Assembly: GCF_014638095.1 (NCBI RefSeq)
Contig: NZ_BMFH01000002.1
Coordinates: 372,001-436,000 of the forward strand
DNA: 64,000 nt
Direction: 5' to 3'
DNA from: Muriicola marianensis
Lineage (GTDB): Bacteria; Bacteroidota; Bacteroidia; Flavobacteriales; Flavobacteriaceae
Shown: in pieces, positions 1 through 8,416 of the stretch
Layout: every line of letters begins with the position of its first letter
Position numbering within the stretch: the first letter of the stretch is position 1
Program-made: the position numbers and the translations under genes
The notes under the pieces: model-generated
Seen by the model: the letters and a program-made list of their open reading frames with translations, nothing else
Database searches by the model: none
Told to the model about the DNA's origin: nothing

Positions 1-1315
1 CTAAGGCGCGTTTAAAGGCCTTATATGCCTTGTCCCATTCCCAGTCGATCCATGTATGGAGAGAAGCCCGCCAAAAGTAAGATTCTGCATTTTCACCATC
101 AAGGGACATGGATCTGTACATATTCTTGTAGACATTCGGCAAGGCCTTAGCCTGATTGACGAATCCCATTTGAGCCCTGCCAAGCCATACACCGGCCATG
201 GCAGTATAAGCCGGCGCAAAATTCGGATCCAGCTGAGTCGACTTCAAAAAACATTCCAGTGATCGGTCCAGTCCCTCTTTGCTTAGTTGTTCCCAGTAGT
301 GTACTCCTTTTAAATAGGTTTCATAGGCTTCAGGGATGACTTCATAATAATTTTCAACCTGATCTCTTTCTCTTTGGGTCAGTTTGGCATCGATCTCTTC
401 TGTAATGTCCTTTACCAGTTCGTTGTACATGGAAAGGACATTTTTAAGCTCCCGATCGTAAGATTTGGCCCAAAGATGCTCTTCTTTAACAATCGTTTTT
501 ATGAGCTGGACCTGTATTCTGATGTGATTTTTATCTTTGAATACAGTGGCTTCGACAATGGCATCTACCCCGAGATCCCCGGCAATGTGCAACATGGGCG
601 AAGTAGTATTCCGATAACGCAGTGTTGATGTCCTGGAGATGACCCTCAGGGAGTTGATCTGAGCGAGCTCGGTTATCAGAGCATCATGCATTCCATCTAC
701 GAAAAACTGTTGTTCGGGATCTCCTGAAAGGCTGTGAAAAGGTAGGACGGCTATAGACTCTATTATGTCTGACCCACTCAATTCCTTTTTCCTGTGATGA
801 GAGGTCTTCGGGAATTCCGGGTCGGCTATAGCATACGTGGTAACAGGCAGTGCCACATTCTTTAAAGGGAGTTCACCGAGTTTATCAAAGATGATATCAC
901 AGTCATTTCCAATGGATTCTCGAACTTTTGACGAGAGAAAGATCCCGCCAGGATCTGCAATGGATTGCAACCTTGAGGCAATGTTAACGCCGTTCCCGAA
1001 GACATCGCCCTGCTCCACGGTAACTTCCCCAAAGTCGATCCCGATTCTGATCTTACATAGCAAGTTCCTGGCGTCCAGTTGTATATCCCTGGCGCATAGT
1101 GTGGCATCGAGAGGGTTTGCGAATCGTGCAAGCATTCCATCTCCCATCTCTTTGATCACCTCCCCATCATGTTTTCTGATCTGCTCCAGGTGAATCGCCC
1201 TGCTTTGTCTCAACAGCTCCAGGGTTTTGGTTTCGTCCTGTCCCATCATGGTGGTATACCCCACAATATCGGTAAACATGATAGCAGCTAGCTGCTTTTC
1301 AACGGACTGATGCAT
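1..1315 (-). CDS. Class III adenylate/guanylate cyclase with TolB-like and TPR regions (3' end cut by window)
   Basis: The frame is open from an ATG at 1315 to the window edge, giving 438 residues. Residues 1-165 form a class III cyclase domain. It has the first metal Asp in FTDIVGYT (D16), an adenine-type Lys (K55) just before GDG (58-60), and the VNIASR motif carrying the transition-state Asn and Arg. Residues about 180-300 match the TolB-like region often attached to such cyclases (AVLPFHSLSGDPEQQFF). TPR-like helices follow (YLKGVHYWEQ, FAPAYTAMAGVW). The family makes cAMP from ATP, and the Lys favours ATP over GTP. No membrane segment is visible, so it is probably cytosolic. The C-terminal TPR part lies outside the window. 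Confidence 0.88.
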   Translation of the reverse strand, partial: MHQSVEKQLAAIMFTDIVGYTTMMGQDETKTLELLRQSRAIHLEQIRKHDGEVIKEMGDGMLARFANPLDATLCARDIQLDARNLLCKIRIGIDFGEVTVEQGDVFGNGVNIASRLQSIADPGGIFLSSKVRESIGNDCDIIFDKLGELPLKNVALPVTTYAIADPEFPKTSHHRKKELSGSDIIESIAVLPFHSLSGDPEQQFFVDGMHDALITELAQINSLRVISRTSTLRYRNTTSPMLHIAGDLGVDAIVEATVFKDKNHIRIQVQLIKTIVKEEHLWAKSYDRELKNVLSMYNELVKDITEEIDAKLTQRERDQVENYYEVIPEAYETYLKGVHYWEQLSKEGLDRSLECFLKSTQLDPNFAPAYTAMAGVWLGRAQMGFVNQAKALPNVYKNMYRSMSLDGENAESYFWRASLHTWIDWEWDKAYKAFKRAL

Positions 1316-1568
1316 TTAGAGGAAGGTTGGTTACACAATCCTGAGTGGCCTGACCTTTAAATTAAGGTTTTAATCTCAATTTAAAAAGCATAAAAGATTG
1401 AAAATGTTGGGATTATGTAGATTCCAAAGACGATCCTTGTTAAGATCAAATCAAATAAATATTCAGATAAACAGAGCCATAACCTTTAGAGGAAACATTC
1501 ACCTCAGCAAGCCTGTTTCGATATCAAAGGGGTACGAGTGCGGTAAATGAACGAATTGAGGATAGATA
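1316..1568. other. AT-rich intergenic stretch between the cyclase and the first small-protein leader
   Basis: No convincing gene is seen. The stretch must hold the cyclase promoter on the minus strand. An AT-only inverted repeat TTTAAATT (1356-1363) / AATTTAAA (1378-1385) lies 41 bases upstream of the cyclase start. It could be a regulator site or simply reflect base composition. No clear TAnnTTTG box was found here. Confidence 0.4.
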
Positions 1569-1735
1569 AACGACACCTTTTTCCGATTAGCGGTTTTGAG
1601 GTTCTGTGACGTTCACCGATGAATTTTTACACTTCACCCGGATTCTCGCCAGATACCGAAAAATAAGGGTTTTTTAGCGAACGACACCCCGGCGAAACCC
1701 CTGTCATTGCGTTTTATTTATATAAAACGCAAGAC
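1569..1735 (+). promoter_or_regulatory. Conserved leader with small upstream ORF and two hairpins (copy A)
   Basis: The leader contains a 15-codon ORF (ATG 1619 to TAA 1666, MNFYTSPGFSPDTEK). Directly after it, GGGTTT (1667-1672) can pair with AAACCC (1695-1700). A perfect 9-bp hairpin follows, GCGTTTTAT-TTAT-ATAAAACGC (1709-1730), ending five bases before the ATG at 1736, where a ribosome site would lie. All elements are kept in copy B. A translational switch or leader-peptide control is inferred; no experiment supports it. Confidence 0.5.
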
Positions 1736-1954
1736 ATGAAAACGCTCGTAACTTTCCTCTTCTTCTTCCTGATCAGCTTCGCTGCCCAGGCTCAGAATAA
1801 CACTCCTGAAGTAAAGGTGGAAACTGCAAAAAAAGAAGTGGTTGCTCCTGCTGCTGAGAAGGAAAGCGTTGCCCGTCTGTATCGTTTTAAGAACAGCCGT
1901 ATCAAAAAAGAGCTTTCTTTTAAGACTTCTAAAAGCATATCTAAACTGGCATAA
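1736..1954 (+). CDS. Small secreted basic protein, copy A
   Basis: This is a 72-residue protein I do not recognise. Residues 1-20 form a typical signal peptide ending AAQAQ, so the mature product of about 52 residues should leave the cytoplasm. The mature part has an E/K-rich first half and a cationic second half (RLYRFKNSRIKKEL). Copy B differs at only 4 residues, whereas most of the 16 base changes are silent. That points to selection on the protein. It has no cysteines and no membrane anchor. Function is unknown. Confidence 0.72.
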   Translation: MKTLVTFLFFFLISFAAQAQNNTPEVKVETAKKEVVAPAAEKESVARLYRFKNSRIKKELSFKTSKSISKLA

Positions 1955-2014
1955 ACCAGTCGTTCAAGAATCGCCTTACGAAAGGATATATTACAAAACA
2001 GGGAATTCCATTAT

Positions 2015-2788
2015 TCAAATCAATCCGGCCCCTAGTGAAAGGGAGAGCAGGATAAGCATGATGGCGACGGTGACCTGCAGGAAGCGCAGGGTCACTTTCT
2101 TTAACAGCCTGTTCCCTACAAAGGATCCGGCAATACCGGCAAGGGTGGCACAGAGGACCAGTGGCACGTAATCCCCCAGGCCGGCTGTGGCAAAGCGGGT
2201 AGCATATACGCTCAAACGTGTAAAATCCACCAGGGTTGAGATTACAACTGCGGTCCCTATAAAGACCTCTTTTGAGAGACCTGCCTTTATCAAAAAGGCG
2301 CTCCGGAGTGCCCCCTGGTTACCCGAAAGACCTCCGAAAAAGCCGCTAAGTGCCCCTCCCAGGGGAAGTTTATCCTTCCCGAACTCCAGTTTATTGAACC
2401 AGGGCAGCAGGTCCATGGTCGCGAAAATGATCAGGAGGATAGAGATCAGGAATTTTACGGGATATACTTCCAGGTGACTCCCGAAGGCGTCATAGGCGAA
2501 CAAGGGTTGTACGTCATTGATGTTGAGCAGCAGCCAGGCCCCGAAGAAGGCCGCAATGACAGCCGGGATCCCAAATCGAAGCAGTACCTGTTTGTCTGCA
2601 TTCCGGCCAACGAGGAAAAGCTTGTAGATGTTGTTGAAGAAGTGCACCACCCCGGTAAGGGCAATGGCCAGTTCTACCGGGAAAAAGATCATAAAAACCG
2701 GGGTGAGGATGGTTCCCAGGCCAAATCCTGAAAAAAAGGTAAGGATGGCTACCAGGAAGGCAACAATGGCAATGATGACATATTCCAT
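2015..2788 (-). CDS. TauE/SafE-family sulfite/anion exporter-like permease
   Basis: The 257-residue hydrophobic protein has about eight predicted membrane segments arranged as two similar halves, the TauE/SafE layout. Typical residues include FFSGFGLGTILTP near the N-terminus and GALSGFFGGLSGNQGALRSAF at the start of the second half. Family members export sulfite, sulfoacetate or other organic anions across the inner membrane; the substrate here cannot be told. It lies on the opposite strand between the two copies of the small secreted protein. A TATTTTTA box (minus strand, 2798-2805) lies just upstream of its ATG. Confidence 0.87.
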   Translation of the reverse strand: MEYVIIAIVAFLVAILTFFSGFGLGTILTPVFMIFFPVELAIALTGVVHFFNNIYKLFLVGRNADKQVLLRFGIPAVIAAFFGAWLLLNINDVQPLFAYDAFGSHLEVYPVKFLISILLIIFATMDLLPWFNKLEFGKDKLPLGGALSGFFGGLSGNQGALRSAFLIKAGLSKEVFIGTAVVISTLVDFTRLSVYATRFATAGLGDYVPLVLCATLAGIAGSFVGNRLLKKVTLRFLQVTVAIMLILLSLSLGAGLI

Positions 2789-3008
2789 AGGTAGGGTTAA
2801 AAATAGGTGATTTTAGGTTTCTGTAAGAGAATGCCACAAAGTCGGTCATGACTTGGTGGAACACGATGATGGATCAAGTCAGTAAAGGGAATACCTGATC
2901 GTAAACCGGGTAAATTATATTATCGTCACATGTATCCCATAATTCATATGGAAAAACGATAGTGTCAGGTAAGCAAAAAAGAGGAAATCCGGAAGTTCTA
3001 CACCGATT
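2789..3008. other. Intergenic stretch upstream of the second small-protein leader
   Basis: I see no gene in these 220 bases. The part next to 2788 is the TauE 5' region. The rest is unrelated to the matching stretch before copy A, which marks the edge of the duplicated segment. Confidence 0.4.
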
Positions 3009-3175
3009 AACGACCCCTTTTTTCGATTAGCGGTTTTGAGGTTCTGTGACGTTCACCGATGAATTTTTACACTTTAGCCGGATTCTCGCCAGATACCGAA
3101 AAATAAGGGTTTTTCAGCGAACGACACCCCGGTGAAACCCCTGTCATCGCGTTTTATTTATATAAAACGCAAGAC
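3009..3175 (+). promoter_or_regulatory. Conserved leader with small upstream ORF and two hairpins (copy B)
   Basis: The upstream ORF (3059-3106, MNFYTLAGFSPDTEK) keeps frame and stop with two amino-acid changes. GGGTTT (3107-3112) and AAACCC (3135-3140) are kept, as is the perfect hairpin at 3149-3170, five bases before the ATG. Only 7 of 167 positions differ from copy A. Confidence 0.5.
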
Positions 3176-3394
3176 ATGAAAACGCTCGTAACTTTCTTCT
3201 TCTTTTTCCTGATCAGCTTCGCTGCCCAGGCTCAGAATAACACTGCTGAAGTAAAGGTAGAAACTGCAAAAAAAGAAGTGGTTGTTCCTGCTGCTGAAAA
3301 GGAGAGTGTTGCCCGTTTGTACCGTTTTAAGAATAGCCGTATCAAAAAGGAGCTTTCTTTTAAGACTTCTAAAAGTACTTCTAAACTGGCCTAA
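3176..3394 (+). CDS. Small secreted basic protein, copy B
   Basis: This is the 72-residue paralogue of the protein at 1736-1954. It differs at L8F, P25A, A37V and I69T by approximate numbering. The signal peptide, the absence of cysteines and the basic C-terminal half are the same. It ends 39 bases before the stop of the convergent DUF349 gene. Function is unknown. Retention of two intact copies with the same leader suggests both are expressed. Confidence 0.72.
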   Translation: MKTLVTFFFFFLISFAAQAQNNTAEVKVETAKKEVVVPAAEKESVARLYRFKNSRIKKELSFKTSKSTSKLA

Positions 3395-3433
3395 TGTGAA
3401 TGCGATTTTTACTATCGACCTATAAATCTATAC

Positions 3434-5581
3434 CTATGCTTCTTCCTTTCCTTCTTCTGCTTCTCCTTCTGACGACGCTTCTTCCTCTTCCTCTTTTGAA
3501 AGAGAGTGTTGCAGAATATTGATCTTCTTGAGCTTGGCCTTCCAGGTTTTGAGGGATTCCTTCTGGCGGTTGATCTTATCCACCACCTCTTTTACCAATG
3601 GGTTGTCTTCTGAGGCGTTAGAGAAGAATTGCAGGTTGTTCTCCAGCTGATTGATCTCGCTCTTCCCTTCATCTATCTTACGTTTGATAAAGGTGCGCTC
3701 CTTCCTGAGGGCATAATCGTCCTGTGCAGAGGCCAGTTCTTTGAGTTTATTGCCGTATTTGAGGAGTTCGGCTTCCTTCTGGTCTACTCCCAGTTTTTTA
3801 AGGACCCCGTCTACGATCTTGTTGAACTTACCGTTTATGCTTTTTTTATTGTAGGGTACCCTGCCGATCGACCTCCATTCCCCAATCAGGGATTTAATAG
3901 TGGCCAGGTCATCTTCCTTGGATTTCCCCGGGCTGAATGCCTGTAGTTTGTCCAAACACGCCTTTTTCTTTTCCAGGTTTTCGAGTTCTTCCCCACTGCC
4001 CTTGTTCTTATTCGCATGCAGGCGATCGAAGTAGTGATTGCAAGCTGCTTTGAACTCCTTCCACAGCTTGTCTGAGTATTTTCTCGGGACGTGGCCGATC
4101 TTCTTCCAGTCCTGCTGTATCTTTTTCATCTGGGGGGTTACGGAATCCCAGTCTTCGGAATCTTTAAGGGATTCGGCAACTTTCACCAGTTCCCGTTTTT
4201 TCTCCAGGTTTACCTGTTGCTCTTTCTTCAGGTTTTTGTAGTATTCGTTCTTTTTGCGGTTAAATGCCCGCACAGCCTCCTTGAATCGGCTCCAGGTGGC
4301 TTCATTGTCCTTGAGGGGGACTTTCCCCGCTGAAAAAAAGGCAGACCTCAGGGCTTCCAGTTCCCTGATCTGTTTCTGCAGTCCTTTGTGGTCCGTAGCC
4401 ACATGCTCGCCAAGGGAAGTAATGGAGGCTATGATCTCGTTCTTTTTCAGCAGGTTCTGCTCGAATTCCTTGTCCAGTTCCTTAAAATGCTCCTGACGCC
4501 TCTGGTGCATCGCCTTGGTGGCATTACTGAACCGTTCCCATATGGCTTCCCGGTGTTCCTTGTCGACCGGACCAATTTCCTCTTTCCAGATCTTGTGAAG
4601 GGTCTGCAATTCTCTAAAAGCCTTGTTGAGGTCCGGTTCTTCTACCAGGGCTTCTGCACGCTGCACCAATTTTTCCTTTTCCTCCAGGTTGTACTTAAAA
4701 TCCAGGTCGCGCAATTCCCGGTTCAGATGCAGAAAGTCGTAGAAGATCTCGACGTGGTGATGATAGGTCCGCCAAACATCGTTGTAATTGCTCCTGGGTA
4801 CGGCACCTGCATTTCTCCACTGCTCCTGCAGGGACTTAAAATTCTTATAGGTGGTGTTGATGTCTTCTTCGACGTTCACGAGGGCTTTGAGTTCCTCTAT
4901 GATCTGCAATCGCTTTTCCAGGTTGGCCTTCAGGGATTGTTCCAGGTTGCGGTAATATGAATTCCGCTTTTCGCGATAATCGGCATATACCTCATTGAAT
5001 TGCCGCTTGGCCACGGAATTGTACTTGAAATCGACCTCATTGCCCCCGTGGGCCACGAACTCTTCCTTTTTTTCCTCTAAAAATTCCTGAAACTTAAGAT
5101 CGAATTCAGATTTGATGGCGTCCACATGGTTCTTGATCGCCTGAACTTTTTCCGTACGAATAAGGCGCTGCAGCTCCCCGACCAGGTTTTCCATAGACAT
5201 GGCGTGGTAGTCCTGCATAGGGATATGATGTCTGCGGTGATTATCTTCATCCTCAGCATCCTCTGCGTTGGAATCATCGATCTCCTCCTGAACATCTTCC
5301 TTATTCTCCGGAGTGGGTTTCTCCTCTGCCTTTTCTTCTGCTTCCTCTGCAACCTCAGAAACTTTCTGCTTTACTTCATCTTCAGAAGCATTTTCTTCGA
5401 TTTCAGCCGGAGTTTTGTTCTCCGCTTTTGCTTTTGCAGTCTTGGTGGCGGACTTGGCAGTGGGTTTCTTCTTTTTTGATTCTCCGGACGTTTTCTCTGA
5501 GGTCGATGTGTCCTCAGTAGCCTCCGGTGTTTCCTTTCCCCCTACATCGGTGTGTAGTTTCTGGTCTTTTTCTTCCAACAT
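3434..5581 (-). CDS. DUF349 domain-containing coiled-coil protein
   Basis: The protein has 715 residues. Residues 1-115 are low-complexity and rich in E, K, A and T. The rest is a series of helical DUF349 repeats with the recurring pattern of a W followed by a basic/aromatic stretch (LQEQWRNAGAVPRSNYNDVW, WKKIGHVPRKYSDKLWKEF, WRSIGRVPYNKKSINGKFN). An acidic tail ends the protein. No signal peptide or membrane segment is seen, so it is a cytosolic, largely alpha-helical protein. DUF349 proteins are common in Bacteroidetes, but their molecular role is not established. Confidence 0.85.
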   Translation of the reverse strand: MLEEKDQKLHTDVGGKETPEATEDTSTSEKTSGESKKKKPTAKSATKTAKAKAENKTPAEIEENASEDEVKQKVSEVAEEAEEKAEEKPTPENKEDVQEEIDDSNAEDAEDEDNHRRHHIPMQDYHAMSMENLVGELQRLIRTEKVQAIKNHVDAIKSEFDLKFQEFLEEKKEEFVAHGGNEVDFKYNSVAKRQFNEVYADYREKRNSYYRNLEQSLKANLEKRLQIIEELKALVNVEEDINTTYKNFKSLQEQWRNAGAVPRSNYNDVWRTYHHHVEIFYDFLHLNRELRDLDFKYNLEEKEKLVQRAEALVEEPDLNKAFRELQTLHKIWKEEIGPVDKEHREAIWERFSNATKAMHQRRQEHFKELDKEFEQNLLKKNEIIASITSLGEHVATDHKGLQKQIRELEALRSAFFSAGKVPLKDNEATWSRFKEAVRAFNRKKNEYYKNLKKEQQVNLEKKRELVKVAESLKDSEDWDSVTPQMKKIQQDWKKIGHVPRKYSDKLWKEFKAACNHYFDRLHANKNKGSGEELENLEKKKACLDKLQAFSPGKSKEDDLATIKSLIGEWRSIGRVPYNKKSINGKFNKIVDGVLKKLGVDQKEAELLKYGNKLKELASAQDDYALRKERTFIKRKIDEGKSEINQLENNLQFFSNASEDNPLVKEVVDKINRQKESLKTWKAKLKKINILQHSLSKEEEEEASSEGEAEEGKEEA

Positions 5582-5713
5582 GATCGTCTGGATTACGTGC
5601 GTACGGGATCTAAATCCCTCTGTAAGATACTAACAACCCTACAGACAACAAAGGTAATCAATCTACTTTTACACGGGGAACGGGCCCTTTGACGTCAGAT
5701 CAGAAACTTTCCG

Positions 5714-6469
5714 TTAGGACTCCTGCCATATCTCCCATGCCTTCTGTGCCTGGAACTCCAGCATGGCAAGGCCGTTGCTTGTGGTTGCCCCCCTTTGTTC
5801 ACCTGCCTTCATAAACGCTGTTTTCTCCGGATTGTATACGAGATCGAACAGCAGGTGGTCTGCAGTGAGGTATTCGTATGGGATTTCCGGTTTCTCTTCT
5901 ACCCGGGGAAAGGTCCCCAAGGGGGTGCAATTTATGATCAGGGTGTGTGATTTTATCCTCTCTTCAGTGAGATCCTCATACCCCCACTGACCCTCTTCGG
6001 GTTGGCGGGAGACGGTGACAAAACGCATCCCCATTTTCTTCAGGCTGTAGGCGATCGCCAGGGATGCTCCTCCCGAACCGAGGATCAGGGCATGAGCGTG
6101 ATCGCGCTTATTGAGATAGGGCTCCAGTGATTTTTGAAACCCATAGGCATCTGTGTTATACCCTTCGAGTCCGGTTTTGGTAAACTTGATGGTATTGACA
6201 GCCCCGATCTCCCTGGCCTCAGGATGTAAACGGTGGAGGTAGGGGATGATCTGTTGCTTGTAGGGGATGGTCACATTGAGTCCGCCCAGATCCTGTTCCT
6301 CCTTCAACAAGGTTTCGAGATCCGAGATGTCCGGAAGGTCGAAATTCTCATAGGAGTGCTCGGTAAGCCCCTGTTCCCGGAAGAAGCGGGTAAAATATCC
6401 CCTGGAGAAGGAATAAGAAATATTCCTGCCCAAAAGTCCAAACCTATTTTTTTTCCCTGCTTTTTCCAT
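5714..6469 (-). CDS. aroE: Shikimate dehydrogenase
   Basis: The 251-residue enzyme reduces 3-dehydroshikimate to shikimate with NADPH in the chorismate pathway. The substrate site is visible in GLLGRNISYSFS near the N-terminus, in the catalytic Lys of NVTIPYKQQI, and in GAVNTI and YNTDAYGF. The nucleotide-binding loop is GSGGASLAIAY. The size is normal for the family. Its start overlaps the 3' end of the upstream DUF368 gene by 26 bases, so the two are probably co-transcribed and translationally coupled. Confidence 0.95.
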   Translation of the reverse strand: MEKAGKKNRFGLLGRNISYSFSRGYFTRFFREQGLTEHSYENFDLPDISDLETLLKEEQDLGGLNVTIPYKQQIIPYLHRLHPEAREIGAVNTIKFTKTGLEGYNTDAYGFQKSLEPYLNKRDHAHALILGSGGASLAIAYSLKKMGMRFVTVSRQPEEGQWGYEDLTEERIKSHTLIINCTPLGTFPRVEEKPEIPYEYLTADHLLFDLVYNPEKTAFMKAGEQRGATTSNGLAMLEFQAQKAWEIWQES

Positions 6470-7460
6470 ACCATTCCAAACCGATGAGGATCAGGATGCC
6501 TAAAACAATGTATGCAATGGCCCACCAGGATTCAGTCAGTGACATGTCCGGGAGGTATCTCTGGTAGTTCCTGATAATCGGGTCGCCATTGCTGTCGAAA
6601 AGTACCTGCCCCAGGGCATCTTCAGCAAAGATAGTCCTTTTCCAGGGCCAGACTACCCCGAGGCTGCCTGTGATAAAACCGATGATGGTGGCCGTCGTGA
6701 TATGCCTGAAATGTTTGAGCACGTATCCCAGCAGGTGGGAAAGGGTGACAAGGCCGGCCGCTGAACCCAGGGTAAAGACGGCGAGGACCTTGAGGGTATC
6801 GATGCGTTCCGTATTGGAAGTAAAGCTGAAATCCCCCTGCACCACCTCCGCTATGGTGTCATAGAGCGCATTGACTGAATCGACCAGCAGGAGCACGTAG
6901 TTGCCCAACAGTATCAGTATAAAGGAACCGGACAGGCCCGGGAGAGTCATACCCGAGACGCTGATGATCCCGCACAGGAAGATGAACAGGAGATTGTCAT
7001 TTTCCCTGGCCGGACTCAGGAAACTGATGGAGATCCCGGCTATCAGTCCGAGTACACCCCAGGTGATGGTCTTTCGATTCCAGTGCTCGAAATCCTTGGC
7101 GATGAAATAGATAGACCCAATGATCATCCCAAAAAAAGTAGCCCATACATAGAGCTCCTTGGTCTCGAGGAAATAATCCAGGAGTTTTGAGACGCTAAAG
7201 TAACTCACCAGCATCCCAAAGATCAGGACAGAGAGAAATGGACCGTTCACATAGCGGTAAAAGCTTTTGAACCTCCCGTTGAACAGGAGTTTAAAAGCCT
7301 TGAGGTTGACCTTTTGAAGGGAGTAGATGAATTCTTCGTAAAAACCGGCCACAAAAGCTACAATACCCCCGGAAACCCCGGGCACCTTATTCGCGGTACC
7401 CATAGCAAGACCCTTGATAAAAAGGAATACCTTATCCGCAAAGGTTCTGGGTTGATGCAT
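6444..7460 (-). CDS. DUF368 family protein, likely undecaprenyl-phosphate translocase (downstream paralogue)
   Basis: The 338-residue protein has about eight to ten membrane segments. The family signature GTANKVPGVSGGIVAF lies near residue 20, and the second-half counterpart is LPGLSGSFILILLGNY. The DUF368 family (PopT) was shown in other bacteria to recycle polyprenyl phosphate, the lipid carrier for wall and surface polymers, across the inner membrane. This copy lies 11 bases after the paralogue at 7472-8389 and overlaps aroE. It has about 30 residues more than its neighbour in the last loop. Confidence 0.85.
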   Translation of the reverse strand: MHQPRTFADKVFLFIKGLAMGTANKVPGVSGGIVAFVAGFYEEFIYSLQKVNLKAFKLLFNGRFKSFYRYVNGPFLSVLIFGMLVSYFSVSKLLDYFLETKELYVWATFFGMIIGSIYFIAKDFEHWNRKTITWGVLGLIAGISISFLSPARENDNLLFIFLCGIISVSGMTLPGLSGSFILILLGNYVLLLVDSVNALYDTIAEVVQGDFSFTSNTERIDTLKVLAVFTLGSAAGLVTLSHLLGYVLKHFRHITTATIIGFITGSLGVVWPWKRTIFAEDALGQVLFDSNGDPIIRNYQRYLPDMSLTESWWAIAYIVLGILILIGLEWYGKSREKK

Positions 7461-7471
7461 GCCAGTAGGTT

Positions 7472-8389
7472 TTATTTTCTTGCAGCGAGTTTTTCGAGCA
7501 TAAAAATAAGTGAAAAACCTGCGATAGCCAGTAGAATTGCCCAGAGAAGTTGCGGGTCTCCCGGATAGGACATAGGGGATACGTTCTCTTCCAGCACAGG
7601 GATGATCTTTTCATCGAAGACACGGGTCTCCAGAACCACTTTCCAGGGCCAGATCTTGCTCAGTGATCCTATGATAAAACCCGTCAGCAGGGCCAGGGTG
7701 AGGTCTTTGTAATGCTGGAACATCCACTTGAGGAGTCTGGCGAAGGATAACAACCCGAACAAGGCTCCCAGAAAGACAGTGCCCAGGATAAGGAGGTTTC
7801 TTTCGTGTACCGCATCCAGTACGGTCTTGTACGATCCGAGAAGCACCAGGATAAAGGCCCCTGAAATTCCCGGCAGGATCATGGCGCAAATGGCCAGTGC
7901 CCCGGACAGAAACAGGTAGGGCAGGCTTCCTGTGTTTTCAACCGGCGGGAGCTGGGTGATGTAATAGGCTAAAACGGCACCGAGGAAGAGGGTAAGCAGC
8001 GTCGCTGCCCGCCAGGATGAGATCGCACGGGCCACAAAGATCACGCTGGCAACTACCAGTCCGAAAAAAAAGGACCAGAGCAAGATGGGCTCGTTCTCCA
8101 GGAGCCAGCTGATAAACCTTGCCAGGGTGATCACACTGAGGGCGATCCCAAGAAACAGCGCCAGGAGGAATTTTCCGTTGACCTGTTTCCAGGCGGCTGA
8201 AATGCCTTCCCTGGGAAGGGTTTTGACAACCGCGGTTCCTATCTGGTTGATGGAATAGATCAGTTCCTCATAGATCCCCGAGATAAAAGCGATAGTGCCA
8301 CCTGAAACACCAGGAACGACGTCTGCCGCGCCCATGGCCATGCCCTTGAGCGTAACCACGAGATATTGTATGAGATTACGGTTCCCCAT
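7472..8389 (-). CDS. DUF368 family protein, likely undecaprenyl-phosphate translocase (upstream paralogue)
   Basis: The 305-residue multipass membrane protein carries the family signature GAADVVPGVSGGTIAF near residue 20 and LPGISGAFILVLLGSY in the second half. It is clearly homologous to, but well diverged from, the adjacent gene at 6444-7460, so the duplication is old. The family role is polyprenyl-phosphate translocation. It is preceded by the TPR gene, with 27 bases between. Confidence 0.85.
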   Translation of the reverse strand: MGNRNLIQYLVVTLKGMAMGAADVVPGVSGGTIAFISGIYEELIYSINQIGTAVVKTLPREGISAAWKQVNGKFLLALFLGIALSVITLARFISWLLENEPILLWSFFFGLVVASVIFVARAISSWRAATLLTLFLGAVLAYYITQLPPVENTGSLPYLFLSGALAICAMILPGISGAFILVLLGSYKTVLDAVHERNLLILGTVFLGALFGLLSFARLLKWMFQHYKDLTLALLTGFIIGSLSKIWPWKVVLETRVFDEKIIPVLEENVSPMSYPGDPQLLWAILLAIAGFSLIFMLEKLAARK

Positions 8390-8416
8390 ATTTTGGAAAA
8401 GCCAAAAGTACTGCTT

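Larger units (their letters stand above)
1569..1954 (+). repeat. Direct repeat copy A (leader plus small gene)
   Basis: This segment recurs at 3009-3394 with a constant offset of 1440 bases and no gaps. By hand count there are 7 mismatches in the 167 leader bases and 16 in the 219 coding bases, so the non-coding part is the more similar. Similarity stops abruptly on both sides, as expected of a segmental duplication. The TauE/SafE gene lies between the copies. Confidence 0.9.
3009..3394 (+). repeat. Direct repeat copy B (leader plus small gene)
   Basis: This is the partner of 1569-1954 in the same orientation. The aligned length is about 386 bases without indels, with an overall identity of roughly 94 percent by hand count. 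Confidence 0.9.

Noticed and set aside
1842-2171. Open frame overlapping the first small protein and the tauE end
   Set aside because: It overlaps two better supported genes, shows no family features, and is not kept in the second repeat copy.
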